A DNA stretch of 64,000 nucleotides, from the NCBI GenBank assembly GCA_036378175.1, contig DASUWY010000018.1:26689-90688 (forward strand), given 5' to 3'. Numbering within the stretch: the stretch's first letter is position 1; the number at the start of each line of letters is the position of its first letter. This document shows positions 39,954 to 47,740 of the stretch, piece after piece. The translations under genes were made by a program, and so were the position numbers. This DNA comes from Thermoleophilaceae bacterium (GTDB taxonomy: Bacteria; Actinomycetota; Thermoleophilia; Solirubrobacterales; Thermoleophilaceae). The notes under the pieces are model-generated. The model worked only from the letters and a program-made list of their open reading frames with translations. It was not told the origin of the DNA and did no database searches.

Positions 39954-40772
39954 TCAGCCCGCGCCCGGGGACCGCGCGGCCAGGTTGAACACGTCCACGG
40001 GGCCCGCGCCAGCTCCTAACCCAGCGAGACCGTGCGCCACGGCTTCTGAGGCGATCGTCTTCGCACGGCGTGCGGCCTCGAGGGGCGTGCATCCAAGCGC
40101 GATGTACGCAGCAAGCGCCGACGAGTGGGTACACCCCGAGCCGTGGGCAGAGCCGTCGTGGTGCCTCTCCCCCGGGATCTCCACCAGCTCGCGCCCGTCG
40201 AAGAAGACGTCCACCGCCTGCTCGCGGTGCCCGCCGGTGACGACCACATTGGCCGGCCCGAGCAGATGCACGGCCTGAGCGAGTTCCTCGGCGAACACGT
40301 CGCTTCCGAGGCCACTCAGTACGCGTGCCTCGGGCAGGTTCGGTGTGACCACCGTAGCCCGCGGAAGGAGCGTGTCCCGCAGCGCCTGCACCGCGTCCTC
40401 GTCGAGGAGCCGGGCGCCGCTCTCGGCAACCATCACCGGATCGATCACCACCGGAGCGCCGCCGGTGCGATCCAGCGCTTGCGAAACGGCCTCGATGGTC
40501 TCGACGTTCCCGAGCATTCCGATCTTCACCACATCGACTCCGATGTCCTCCGCCACCGCCGCCACCTGCTCCACGATGGCCAGGGGCGGCAGCGGGTAGA
40601 CGCCCCGTACCTCTACGGTGTTCTGAACCGTGATCGCGGTGATCGCCGTCGCGCCGTGGACGCCACAGCGGGCGAATGCCTTCAGGTCGGCCTGGATTCC
40701 GGCCCCACCGCCGGAGTCCGAGCCGGCGATCGAGAGGGCGCAGGGAACCCGTCGAGAAGCGTCGCTCGTCAT
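39954..40772 (-). CDS. thiD: Hydroxymethylpyrimidine/phosphomethylpyrimidine kinase
   Basis: A 272-residue ribokinase-like kinase of thiamine biosynthesis. [20 protein letters not shown] is the diagnostic N-terminus, [15 protein letters not shown] and [16 protein letters not shown] follow, and the ATP/anion hole [19 protein letters not shown] carries the catalytic Cys/Asp region. It phosphorylates HMP and HMP-P before coupling to thiazole phosphate. ATG 40772 is 8 nt from a TATGCT box, so it is probably transcribed on its own. The gap to the dprA stop upstream is 21 nt. Confidence 0.93.
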   Translation of the reverse strand: MTSDASRRVPCALSIAGSDSGGGAGIQADLKAFARCGVHGATAITAITVQNTVEVRGVYPLPPLAIVEQVAAVAEDIGVDVVKIGMLGNVETIEAVSQALDRTGGAPVVIDPVMVAESGARLLDEDAVQALRDTLLPRATVVTPNLPEARVLSGLGSDVFAEELAQAVHLLGPANVVVTGGHREQAVDVFFDGRELVEIPGERHHDGSAHGSGCTHSSALAAYIALGCTPLEAARRAKTIASEAVAHGLAGLGAGAGPVDVFNLAARSPGAG

Positions 40773-40780
40773 GCGCCACG

Positions 40781-40786
40781 AGCATA
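40781..40786 (-). promoter_or_regulatory. Leaderless-type -10 box of thiD
   Basis: TATGCT on the minus strand lies 8 nt before ATG 40772. Confidence 0.42.
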
Positions 40787-40793
40787 GGCAGCC

Positions 40794-41906
40794 TCAGCAT
40801 TGTGCCGCCCGCTGGTACCAGCCGATCGCGCCGACGACGATCAATCCCTCCACCTCGAGCTCGCCGAGGGCGGAGCGCACCTCGGGTGCTGTCATCCCGG
40901 TTCGGGCGACGATCTCGCCGACGCCCTCCCCGGCCTCCACCCCGTCGAGCACGGCGCGCAGCCGAGGCTCGAGCGCGAGCACGCGGCTCGCGGGTTTGCC
41001 ACGGGGGCCGTGCGGCCCGTTCCCCACGCCGAAGATCTCGTCGAGGATGTCCTCGGTCCCACGGATGGTCGCCGCGCCGTCGCGTAGGAGCCGGTTGTTG
41101 CCAGCGGCCAGGCGCGACGTAACTTGTCCGGGGACTGCGCCCACGATCTTGCCCAGGTCATGCGCAAAGTCCGCCGTGATGAGCGAGCCCGACGGGTCCG
41201 CCGCCTCAACGACGACGGTGATCGCTCCGAGCGCGGCCATGATGCGATTCCTGGCAGGGAAGCTCCACCGGAACGGCCGGCAGCCGGGCGGCAGCTCCGA
41301 CAGCACAATGCCCGCGTCGCGGACCTCGCGATGGAGCTTGTAGTGGCGTGCCGGATACGCGACATCGGGGCCGCAGGCGAGGACGGCCAGTGGCCGCCCG
41401 TTGCCCGCCAGCGCCCCGCGATGCGCAAACCCGTCAACGCCGAGGGCTAGACCGCTGATCACCGTGACCCCGGCGACCGCCAAGCCCCGCCCGAGCTCGC
41501 GCGCCAGCTCGATCCCATAGGGCGACGGCCGTCGGGTGCCGACAATCGTCGCGGCGGGCTGTGCGAGCAGCTCCACGAGCCGCTCCGGAAGCCCGGTGCA
41601 GTACAGGACGCGCGGCGGGTCCGACAGTCGCAGCAGCCCCTGCGGGAACTGCGCGGCGTGCCGGCAGATCGCGAAGACCTCGGCCTGGATCAACTCTTCA
41701 AGCGCCCGGTCGGGATCGAATGTCTCCACGAAGCGTCTCGCAGCATTTGCGCTGCGGCCGCTCGCAACTCGATCGATCAAGCTGTCCTCATCGAGGTCGA
41801 GCAGCCCCGAGGGACGCTGCCTAGGTCTGTCCAGCAGCCCGGCGATGCGCGGCGCGAGGTGCGCGATCAGATGGCTGTGCCGCAGGCAGTCCGTGCACAC
41901 GCTCAT
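40794..41906 (-). CDS. dprA: DNA-processing protein DprA
   Basis: A 370-residue DprA. An N-terminal helical extension with two Cys ([10 protein letters not shown]) precedes the Rossmann-like core: [54 protein letters not shown] and [18 protein letters not shown]. The C-terminal winged helix ends [17 protein letters not shown]. It loads RecA on incoming single-stranded DNA during transformation. The start overlaps the comM stop (ATGA), so both form one operon. Confidence 0.93.
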   Translation of the reverse strand: MSVCTDCLRHSHLIAHLAPRIAGLLDRPRQRPSGLLDLDEDSLIDRVASGRSANAARRFVETFDPDRALEELIQAEVFAICRHAAQFPQGLLRLSDPPRVLYCTGLPERLVELLAQPAATIVGTRRPSPYGIELARELGRGLAVAGVTVISGLALGVDGFAHRGALAGNGRPLAVLACGPDVAYPARHYKLHREVRDAGIVLSELPPGCRPFRWSFPARNRIMAALGAITVVVEAADPSGSLITADFAHDLGKIVGAVPGQVTSRLAAGNNRLLRDGAATIRGTEDILDEIFGVGNGPHGPRGKPASRVLALEPRLRAVLDGVEAGEGVGEIVARTGMTAPEVRSALGELEVEGLIVVGAIGWYQRAAQC

Positions 41907-43414
41907 GCCGCAGCCCCCAGGGGAAACGTGAGCTTGTATCCGATCGCCTCGTCAACGTCATTGACGTTCACCATCGGCCGGCCATCGAGATCAGCGATCG
42001 TCCTGGCGAGCCGCAGAACGCGGTCGTGGCCACGCGCGCTGAGCGGCGAATTGGCGTTGCCCTGCATGAGACGGCGCCGCGCGTCCTCAGGCAGTCTGAC
42101 GTGAAGCGCGGTGAGTCGCGCGTCCATCTCGGCGTTGGAATGAATGGCGGCACCCGTGAACCGGGCCATCTGTATTTCGCGTGCGGCAAGCACGCGTTGA
42201 CGCACCCTGGCCGAGCTCTCCGGACGCCCGGTGGCTGCCTGCAGCTGCGGCGACGCGTCGAGCTGGCAGACCAGGTCTATTCGGTCGATGAGCGGCGCGC
42301 TCAGCCGCTGGTGGTAGCGAAAGCGATCCCGCGGACGGCACGTACATTCGACCGGTGGCCGCGCGCACGGGCAGCTGTTGCATGCCCCGATCAGCATCGT
42401 TGCAGCGGGGAAGACCAGCGACCGCTGACCGCGGGTGACCTTCACCACCCCTTCCTCGAGCGGCTGCCGAAGGGCCTCGAGCGACGGACGCGAGAACTCC
42501 GCCAGCTCGTCGAGAAACAGGACACCTCGGTGCGCGAGCGTTATCTCGCCGGGGCGAGGGGTGCTCCCGCCTCCGACGAGGCCTGATGGGGAGATCGTGT
42601 GGTGTGGCGCCCGAAACGGCCGTTCCTGCGCGAGCGTCCCGTCGCTGATCCCGGCCACGCTGTGGACGCGCGTGATCTCGAGCGCCTCATCGAAGCTCGG
42701 CGGCGGCAGAATGCCTGGCAGCCGGCGCGCGAGCATCGTCTTGCCAGCGCCCGGCGGCCCGATCATGAGCAGGTTGTGGCCGCCGGCGGCGGCGATCTCG
42801 AGCGCGCGGCGCGCATCTGCCTGGCCCTGCACCTCGTCGAGGTCGGGACGTATCTCGCGCGAGCGATCCTGCTGCGTCCTCGCGGCGGGAGCGGGCGGAC
42901 TCCACCGACCCGCGACCAGGTCCACGAGACGCCGCAAGCTCGGCGCGCCAAGCACTTCGATCCCGTCGACCAGTGCGGCCTCCGCCGCGTTCTCGGACGG
43001 GACGATCAGCCGACGGTAACCGGCCTCTCGCGCGCCGAATGCCACCGCTACGGCGCCGTGCACAGCGCGTAGCTCGCCACCCAGCGAGAGCTCGCCGCAG
43101 ACGGCGCACGACTCGAGTCGCTCGGGCGGAAGCTGGCGGCTAGCCGCGAGCAGTGCGACGGCGAGAGCCAGGTCGAAACTCGGTCCGGCCTTCTTTACGT
43201 GCGCGGGCGCGAGATTCGCCGTGAGCCGCTGCAGTGGAAATTCGAGGCCAGAGTTGAGAACCGCGGCCCGCACGCGCTCCCGCGCCTCTCGTACCGCGGC
43301 GTCGGGAAGTCCAACGACTGTGAAGACGGGCAGCCCGGGACGGACGTCGACCTCGACGGTGACCTCCCGGCTGTCGACGCCCTCGAGGGCGAAGGTGGCG
43401 ATGCTTGCGAGCAC
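41903..43414 (-). CDS. comM: YifB/ComM family Mg-chelatase-like AAA ATPase
   Basis: A 503-residue protein. The N-terminal lon-protease-like domain (VTVEVDVRPGLPVFTVVGLP, KKAGPSFDLALAVALLAAS) is followed by the AAA module with Walker A IGPPGAGKTMLARRLPG, Walker B GVLFLDELAEF and a zinc-binding CNSCPCARPPVECTC segment, then the Mg-chelatase C-terminal helical domain. ComM is a helicase promoting branch migration during natural transformation. Start GTG 43414 is 6 nt after a TAGGTT box. dprA follows, coupled. Confidence 0.94.
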   Translation of the reverse strand: MLASIATFALEGVDSREVTVEVDVRPGLPVFTVVGLPDAAVREARERVRAAVLNSGLEFPLQRLTANLAPAHVKKAGPSFDLALAVALLAASRQLPPERLESCAVCGELSLGGELRAVHGAVAVAFGAREAGYRRLIVPSENAAEAALVDGIEVLGAPSLRRLVDLVAGRWSPPAPAARTQQDRSREIRPDLDEVQGQADARRALEIAAAGGHNLLMIGPPGAGKTMLARRLPGILPPPSFDEALEITRVHSVAGISDGTLAQERPFRAPHHTISPSGLVGGGSTPRPGEITLAHRGVLFLDELAEFSRPSLEALRQPLEEGVVKVTRGQRSLVFPAATMLIGACNSCPCARPPVECTCRPRDRFRYHQRLSAPLIDRIDLVCQLDASPQLQAATGRPESSARVRQRVLAAREIQMARFTGAAIHSNAEMDARLTALHVRLPEDARRRLMQGNANSPLSARGHDRVLRLARTIADLDGRPMVNVNDVDEAIGYKLTFPLGAAA

Positions 43415-43598
43415 ACGGCGAACCTACGTGGCCGCTCGTAACAGCGCTGTGAGTTGAGTAACAACTCTGCGACGTGATTGCGACGATCACGTTACGCAGT
43501 AGCGGCACCGCCCCACGTAACGGCTTTGTCACAGACTTGTCGCGAAATTGTCGCGCTCCCGCGTGGTCCCGTCACACACGCATCCGTACGGTCGGTGC
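43415..43598. promoter_or_regulatory. Divergent comM-dprA / yraN control region with clustered palindromes
   Basis: The region holds TAGGTT (43426-43421, minus strand, 6 nt from comM) and TACGGT (43587-43592, 6 nt from yraN). Between them lie the palindrome ACAGCGCTGT (43441-43450), GAGTTG/CAACTC (43451-43456, 43462-43467), CGTGAT/ATCACG (43473-43478, 43486-43491), CACGTTAC/GTAACG-type elements, and TTGTCGCG repeated directly. It is probably an operator region for competence-related genes; the regulator is unknown. Confidence 0.5.
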
Positions 43599-43991
43599 AT
43601 GCCAACTTCGCTCGACTCACGACGCGCCCTCGGAGAGCTCGGTGAGCAGATCGCACGCAAGCACCTGGCGCGCGCCGGCTACCAGATCCTCGCGACCAAC
43701 TTCAGAACCCGCTATGGGGAGCTAGACGTGGTCGCGGCCGATTCTCGCTGTCTCGTCTTCTGCGAGGTCAAGACGAGAATCGCCGGGACGAGGCGGGGTC
43801 CGGCCGGTCCACTGGATGCGATCGGCCCGCGTAAGCGCGCCCAGGTACGGGCGATGGCGCGCGAATGGCTGGTCAGCCCCAGCGCCGCGGGTCGCCCGAG
43901 CCGGCCGGGGCTGCGTTTCGACGCGATCGGGATCCTGATGACGCGCAGCGGCCGTCTGGTCTCGCTCGACCATCTGGAGGACGCGTTTTGA
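43599..43991 (+). CDS. yraN: YraN/UPF0102 family nuclease-fold protein
   Basis: A 130-residue protein with the restriction-endonuclease-like core of UPF0102: RRALGELGEQIARKHL, FRTRYGELDVVAADSRCLVF with the acidic D, and CEVKTRIAG (E-x-K). Function is not established; it may be a Holliday-junction-resolvase-like nuclease. Its position between rnhB and comM-dprA is typical. ATG 43599 gives a normal family start and is 6 nt after a TACGGT box. Confidence 0.9.
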   Translation: MPTSLDSRRALGELGEQIARKHLARAGYQILATNFRTRYGELDVVAADSRCLVFCEVKTRIAGTRRGPAGPLDAIGPRKRAQVRAMAREWLVSPSAAGRPSRPGLRFDAIGILMTRSGRLVSLDHLEDAF

Positions 43992-43993
43992 AG

Positions 43994-44632
43994 CTAGCTG
44001 CCGAGCGCGAGCTGCTGATAGGCGATCGACGCGAACGAGAGCCTGTGGAGCGGCGAGACACCGTGCTCGGCAATCGCCGCGCGGTGCTCCGGGGTGGAAT
44101 AGCCCACGTTCGTGTCGAAGTCCCAGCTCGGGTGACGCTCGGCGGCGCGGCGCATGTAGCGGTCGCGTGTGACCTTCGCGAGCACAGAGGCGGCTGCGAT
44201 GGCCGCGCTCGTGGAGTCGCCGCCTACCACCGCGCGCTGTTCGTAGCCGAAGGGCGGAACCGCGAAGCCGTCAACGAGGCAGAGAGCGCCCTCGCAGGCA
44301 ACCCCAAGAAGAGCGGCCCGCAACGCCTCGAGATTCGTGACGTGAAGGCCGCGTGAGTCGATGCCGCGCGGGCAACGAGACACGATGACGGCGCGGGCGG
44401 CGGCCCTGAAGACCAAGGGGTACAGCTCCTCACGTCCCTCCTCGGTGTGCTGTTTGGAGTCGTTGAGCTTCGACAGGGCGCGCCGATCGGCCAGCGTTAG
44501 CCGCTCGAGGTCGAACAGCACCGCGGCGGCGACGAGGGGCCCCGCCAGGGATCCCCGTCCCGCTTCGTCGGCGCCGGCGATGAACCGCCGCTCGAACGAG
44601 CGGTCGAAGGCGAATAGCCGGCGGCCGCTCAT
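43994..44632 (-). CDS. rnhB: Ribonuclease HII
   Basis: A 212-residue RNase HII. The acidic site is in IAGADEAGRGSLAGPLVAAA (Asp and Glu), LCLVDGFAVPP and VVGGDSTSAAIAAASVLAKV, with the later KVTRDRYMRRAAERHPSWDF and NVGYSTPEH motifs. It removes misincorporated ribonucleotides from DNA. ATG 44632 is 7 nt downstream of the lepB stop. It sits tail to tail with yraN (3-nt gap). Confidence 0.93.
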   Translation of the reverse strand: MSGRRLFAFDRSFERRFIAGADEAGRGSLAGPLVAAAVLFDLERLTLADRRALSKLNDSKQHTEEGREELYPLVFRAAARAVIVSRCPRGIDSRGLHVTNLEALRAALLGVACEGALCLVDGFAVPPFGYEQRAVVGGDSTSAAIAAASVLAKVTRDRYMRRAAERHPSWDFDTNVGYSTPEHRAAIAEHGVSPLHRLSFASIAYQQLALGS

Positions 44633-44639
44633 GGCGGAC

Positions 44640-45257
44640 TTAGAGCGTGCCGATGCGGTGCGGCGGCCAGTACGTGAAGAAGGCCTTCCCGATGATCCAT
44701 GCCTTGGGGACTGGTCCCCAGTCGCGGCTATCGTCGCTTTCCCCACGGTTGTCGCCCATCATAAAAAAGTGCCCCGGCGGAATCGTGATCTCGCGGGGTT
44801 GGTTGCAGATGGGACAGCTCGCGTCAGGGCGAATGTAGGGCTCGTTGAGCTCTTTCCCGTTGATGTAGGCGTGGCTGCGGATCACCTTCAGGCGATCGCC
44901 TGGAAGCCCGATGATCCGCTTGATGAAGTTCGTGTCGGACTTCTGAGGGGTCGGCTTCGGACACGGCTCGTCAGGAGGCTTGTTCGGATCACCGCACTGC
45001 ACCTCCGAATCTGCCCCGGCGGGTGGCTTGAAAACCACTATGTCACCCCGGTGGAAGCTTGTGAAGTGCTTCGAGACGCGGTCGACGAGGACTCGCTGGC
45101 CGATGTCGAGAGTCGGCTCCATGGAGCCGCTGGGGATCCGGTAGGGCTTGACGATGAAGGCCTGGATGCCAAGCGCGAGACCGAGCGCGACGGCGATGAT
45201 CGTGACGAACTCGATGATCGAGCCCGACGCGCTCTTCTTCTGCTTGCTCGTCGCCAC
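44640..45257 (-). CDS. lepB: Signal peptidase I
   Basis: A 205-residue type I signal peptidase. One membrane anchor (FVTIIAVALGLALGIQAFIV) precedes the catalytic Ser 45 in PSGSMEPTL, the general base Lys 115 in NFIKRIIGLPGDRL, and box E MGDNRGESDDSRDWGPVP. An insert between boxes contains four Cys (VQCGDP, EPCPKP and a CPIC pair), possibly a small zinc- or disulfide-stabilised loop, which is unusual. It cleaves signal peptides outside the membrane. The ATG start gives a normal short cytoplasmic N-terminus. Confidence 0.93.
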   Translation of the reverse strand: MATSKQKKSASGSIIEFVTIIAVALGLALGIQAFIVKPYRIPSGSMEPTLDIGQRVLVDRVSKHFTSFHRGDIVVFKPPAGADSEVQCGDPNKPPDEPCPKPTPQKSDTNFIKRIIGLPGDRLKVIRSHAYINGKELNEPYIRPDASCPICNQPREITIPPGHFFMMGDNRGESDDSRDWGPVPKAWIIGKAFFTYWPPHRIGTL

Positions 45258-45284
45258 CGGGCGGCTAGCGAGACGCCCAGGGCA

Positions 45285-45932
45285 TCAAGACTCCTCGGCT
45301 GCGCTGTCCTCTGCCGTGGGCTCTTCGCCTGGTGCGTCCGCGGTGTCGTCGCCTGTTTCGGCAGTCGTCTCTGCCGGAGCCTCTTCCGCTGCAGGTTCCT
45401 CTGTCACTTCCGTGCTGTCGCCGTCTGCTGTGGGAGCTTCCGTCTGGGTCTCCGCGGCGACCTCCGTCCCAGCCGTGGCTTCGGCCTCTTCGGCCGTCCC
45501 CGCCTCCTCAGGCGTCAGCACGTCGGCATCCACCTGAGCACCCTGTTCATCGAATGCCTGCGGAATGACCTCCGGGGGCTCCGGGCCGGTGTACTGGCGC
45601 TCGCGAACTCTCGCTCGGCGGCCGACGCGGCCGCGCAGGTAGTAGAGCTTCGCCCGGCGAACGTCGCCGCGGCTCGCCACCTCGATCCGCTCGATCTTGG
45701 GCGAATGGAGTGGGAACGTACGCTCCACGCCGACCCCGAAGGACTGCTTGCGGACGGTGAACGTCTCGCGTGCGCCGGTCCCCTGACGCTTGAGGACCAC
45801 GCCCTCGAACACCTGCGTGCGGCGGCGCGTCCCTTCGACGACCTGGAAGTGCACCTTCACGCGATCGCCCGCCTGGAACTGCGGGACGCGCCTCAGTTGG
45901 GTTCGCTCGAGGGTTTCGATCACGTTGCTCAT
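45285..45932 (-). CDS. rplS: Ribosomal protein L19 with long acidic C-terminal extension
   Basis: Residues 1-113 are a complete L19 ([50 protein letters not shown]). The gene then continues for about 100 residues of Glu/Ala/Thr-rich sequence ([20 protein letters not shown] style). L19 is normally about 115 residues and sits at the 30S-50S bridge. The tail is strongly acidic, unlike the basic body. ATG 45932 is the family start; an upstream in-frame ATG adds 19 unsupported residues. The upstream spacer carries mutually exclusive hairpins. Confidence 0.92.
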   Translation of the reverse strand: MSNVIETLERTQLRRVPQFQAGDRVKVHFQVVEGTRRRTQVFEGVVLKRQGTGARETFTVRKQSFGVGVERTFPLHSPKIERIEVASRGDVRRAKLYYLRGRVGRRARVRERQYTGPEPPEVIPQAFDEQGAQVDADVLTPEEAGTAEEAEATAGTEVAAETQTEAPTADGDSTEVTEEPAAEEAPAETTAETGDDTADAPGEEPTAEDSAAEES

Positions 45933-46028
45933 GACAAAAGAAGTGCGCCAGAGCATGGGCGGCGCCCAGGCTTGACGCGTGTCGGTCAATGGTATCGAAG
46001 GCGGAGATACCTTCCGGTGTTTGCTGCT
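45933..46028 (-). promoter_or_regulatory. rplS upstream region with competing hairpins
   Basis: GGTATC (45991-45996) and GATACC (46006-46011) can pair; so can GAAGG (45997-46001) with CCTTC (46010-46014). The two helices exclude each other. This may be a terminator for the trmD operon or an L19 leader element. Confidence 0.35.
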
Positions 46029-46706
46029 TCAGGCGGAGCCCATGCGCCGGCGGCTCTGTTCGAGGCGCCACTCACGGACCCTGCCGTGGTCGCCCGAGGT
46101 GAGCACTTCCGGCACGAGGTGCCCGTGCCAATCAGCCGGACGAGTGTAGTGCGGGTATTCGGGAGCGCCCTCGAGCGCAGCGCTGAACGATTCCTCGAGA
46201 GCGCTTTCCTCGTGACCGAGTGCGCCCGGAAGCTTCCGGACAACCGCATCGCAGACCACCATCGCGGCGAGTTCGCCGCCGGACAGCACGTACGGCCCTA
46301 TCGACAGAACGTCGGACGCCAGGTGCTCATGCACCCGCTCGTCGAACCCCTCGTAGCGACCGCACAGGAGCGTGATCTCCGGCTCGCCCGCGAGATCGTT
46401 CGCGAATGTTTCGTCGAACTGACGGCCACCGGGTGCGAGGGCAATCACCCTTCTCCGCTCGCGCAGAGTCAGTGGATCGCCGCCATAGCGGTTCCGCAAC
46501 GCGGCCTCGACCACGTCCACACGGATGACCATCCCCGCGCCACCGCCGTAGGGGGTGTCGTCGACCTGGCCGGCGGTGAGCGGTGTGGTTGCGCGGATGT
46601 CGACGGTTTCGAGCTCGTGGCCCAGCGCCAGCGCGTTCTTCACATGGCGCTGGTCCCGGAACCAGTCGAACCACTGCGGGAAGAGGGTGAAGACGTCGAT
46701 CTTCAG
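46029..46706 (-). CDS. trmD: tRNA (guanine-N1)-methyltransferase TrmD, probable CTG start
   Basis: A 225-residue SPOUT methyltransferase. KIDVFTLFPQWFDWF is the family N-terminus, TPYGGGAGMVIRVD, ITLLCGRYEGFDERV and SIGPYVLSGGELAAM are the knot and cofactor motifs, and ALEGAPEYPHYTRP follows. It makes m1G37 in tRNAs. No ATG, GTG or TTG precedes the conserved start; CTG 46706 aligns exactly with Met1 of the family, overlaps the rimM stop as CTGA, and has AGGA about 7 nt upstream. Confidence 0.94.
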   Translation of the reverse strand: MKIDVFTLFPQWFDWFRDQRHVKNALALGHELETVDIRATTPLTAGQVDDTPYGGGAGMVIRVDVVEAALRNRYGGDPLTLRERRRVIALAPGGRQFDETFANDLAGEPEITLLCGRYEGFDERVHEHLASDVLSIGPYVLSGGELAAMVVCDAVVRKLPGALGHEESALEESFSAALEGAPEYPHYTRPADWHGHLVPEVLTSGDHGRVREWRLEQSRRRMGSA

Positions 46707-47188
46707 GGAGCTTCCTGTCCATCGAGACCGAGGAAGGCGCGGTCCACGTCGATCCGGCGAGCCTCCAGATCCACCCGCTGGATGGCATCCGAGATGAACG
46801 GAATCAGCGTTCCGTTGGGACCGACCTCCAGCACGTCGCATGAGGGAGCCTCCACCACGCGCGTGACCTCGCCCACCCCTGGGACTTCGCACCCGAGGAG
46901 GTCTGCGATGAGGTACTCGTCCGCGTCGAGGGGCGCATCGGCAACGTCCGCGAGCAGCGTCTCGCCCGTGAGGGCCGCCGCACTATCGCGGTCCTCCACA
47001 CCGCTCAGCCGGACCAGCGGCCGGTCGTCGGTGCCGCCACGGCGTTCGATCCGGGCGGGACGACCCGCCACGGTCACGGTCATGCCCTTGGGAAGGGGGT
47101 GCGAGGCGCGGGCGACGTAGAAGCTGCCATCGAGGCCATGGGCCTTGCCGACCCTGCCAATCGGGACGAACCGCTCGGTGCCGCTCAA
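46703..47188 (-). CDS. rimM: 16S rRNA processing protein RimM
   Basis: A 161-residue RimM: FVPIGRVGKAHGLDGSFYVA N-terminal barrel, then YLIADLLGCEVPGVGEVTRV and the C-terminal PRC-barrel part with LIPFISDAIQRVDLEARRI. It assists 30S maturation and binds S19. The start is TTG 47188, which overlaps the KH-protein stop as TTGA; the TrmD start then overlaps the RimM stop as CTGA. Synthesis of three consecutive products is therefore linked by translational coupling. Confidence 0.92.
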   Translation of the reverse strand: MSGTERFVPIGRVGKAHGLDGSFYVARASHPLPKGMTVTVAGRPARIERRGGTDDRPLVRLSGVEDRDSAAALTGETLLADVADAPLDADEYLIADLLGCEVPGVGEVTRVVEAPSCDVLEVGPNGTLIPFISDAIQRVDLEARRIDVDRAFLGLDGQEAP

Positions 47189-47418
47189 TCCACCACGTCG
47201 AGGAGCAGCCTGCCCCCCTGCTTCGCTGCGCAGGCGCGTAGGACGCACCTCAGCGCGTTCACCGTTCTGCCGCCACGGCCGATGATCTTGCCCACGTCGT
47301 CCTCGGCGACCGACAGCTCGAAGACCACGCTGCCATCGTCCTCGTCGTAGCACTCGACCGAGACTTCCTCGGGCTTGTCGACGAGCGACCGGGCGAGGTA
47401 CTCGACGAGATCCTGCAT
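47185..47418 (-). CDS. khpA: KH-domain RNA-binding protein KhpA
   Basis: A 77-residue KH protein with GKIIGRGGRTVNALRCVL containing the GxxG loop. It is the usual companion between rpsP and rimM and binds RNA, with roles in cell elongation and ribosome assembly in other bacteria. The stop overlaps the TTG start of rimM. It is 11 nt from the rpsP stop. Confidence 0.92.
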   Translation of the reverse strand: MQDLVEYLARSLVDKPEEVSVECYDEDDGSVVFELSVAEDDVGKIIGRGGRTVNALRCVLRACAAKQGGRLLLDVVD

Positions 47419-47429
47419 CGCGAAGCCGG

Positions 47430-47699
47430 CTAGCTCGAGCTGCCGCTCGTGCCCGCCGGGGACAGGCCCTTGGCGCGCATGAGCTTCTTCACGGTGTTCG
47501 TGGGCTGGGCGCCGCGGGCGAGCCAGTGCTCGAGCCGCTCCTGATCGAGGACGATCTCCGACGGCTCCACCTGCGCGTTGTAGCGACCGATGGTCTCGAT
47601 GACGCGACCGTCGCGCGGCGAGCGCTGGTCGGCTACGACGACCCGCCAGATCGGGTTCTTGCGTCCTCCGACGCGGGTCAGCCTTACACGTACTGCCAA
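47430..47699 (-). CDS. rpsP: Ribosomal protein S16
   Basis: An 89-residue S16: VRVRLTRVGGRKNPIWRVVV, RDGRVIETIGRYNAQVEP and LARGAQPTNTVKKLMRA. It is a primary 30S assembly protein. The start codon is TTG with GAGAGGTG about 9 nt upstream. ffh ends 41 nt upstream in the same direction, so it is part of the SRP/rRNA-maturation operon. Confidence 0.94.
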   Translation of the reverse strand: MAVRVRLTRVGGRKNPIWRVVVADQRSPRDGRVIETIGRYNAQVEPSEIVLDQERLEHWLARGAQPTNTVKKLMRAKGLSPAGTSGSSS

Positions 47700-47740
47700 G
47701 TCTTAGTTCACCTCTCTAGATGGAAACGCGGCGCAGAACG

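Noticed and set aside
38956..40800. A 1172-codon frame that would extend ilvD by more than 600 residues upstream
   Set aside because: The extension is antisense-like, Arg-rich sequence over other genes; the GTG at 38955 fits the family N-terminus and the GTGA overlap.
44361..47120. A 919-codon plus-strand open frame spanning rnhB to rimM
   Set aside because: It is antisense to five recognised conserved genes; high GC creates long open frames without biological signal.
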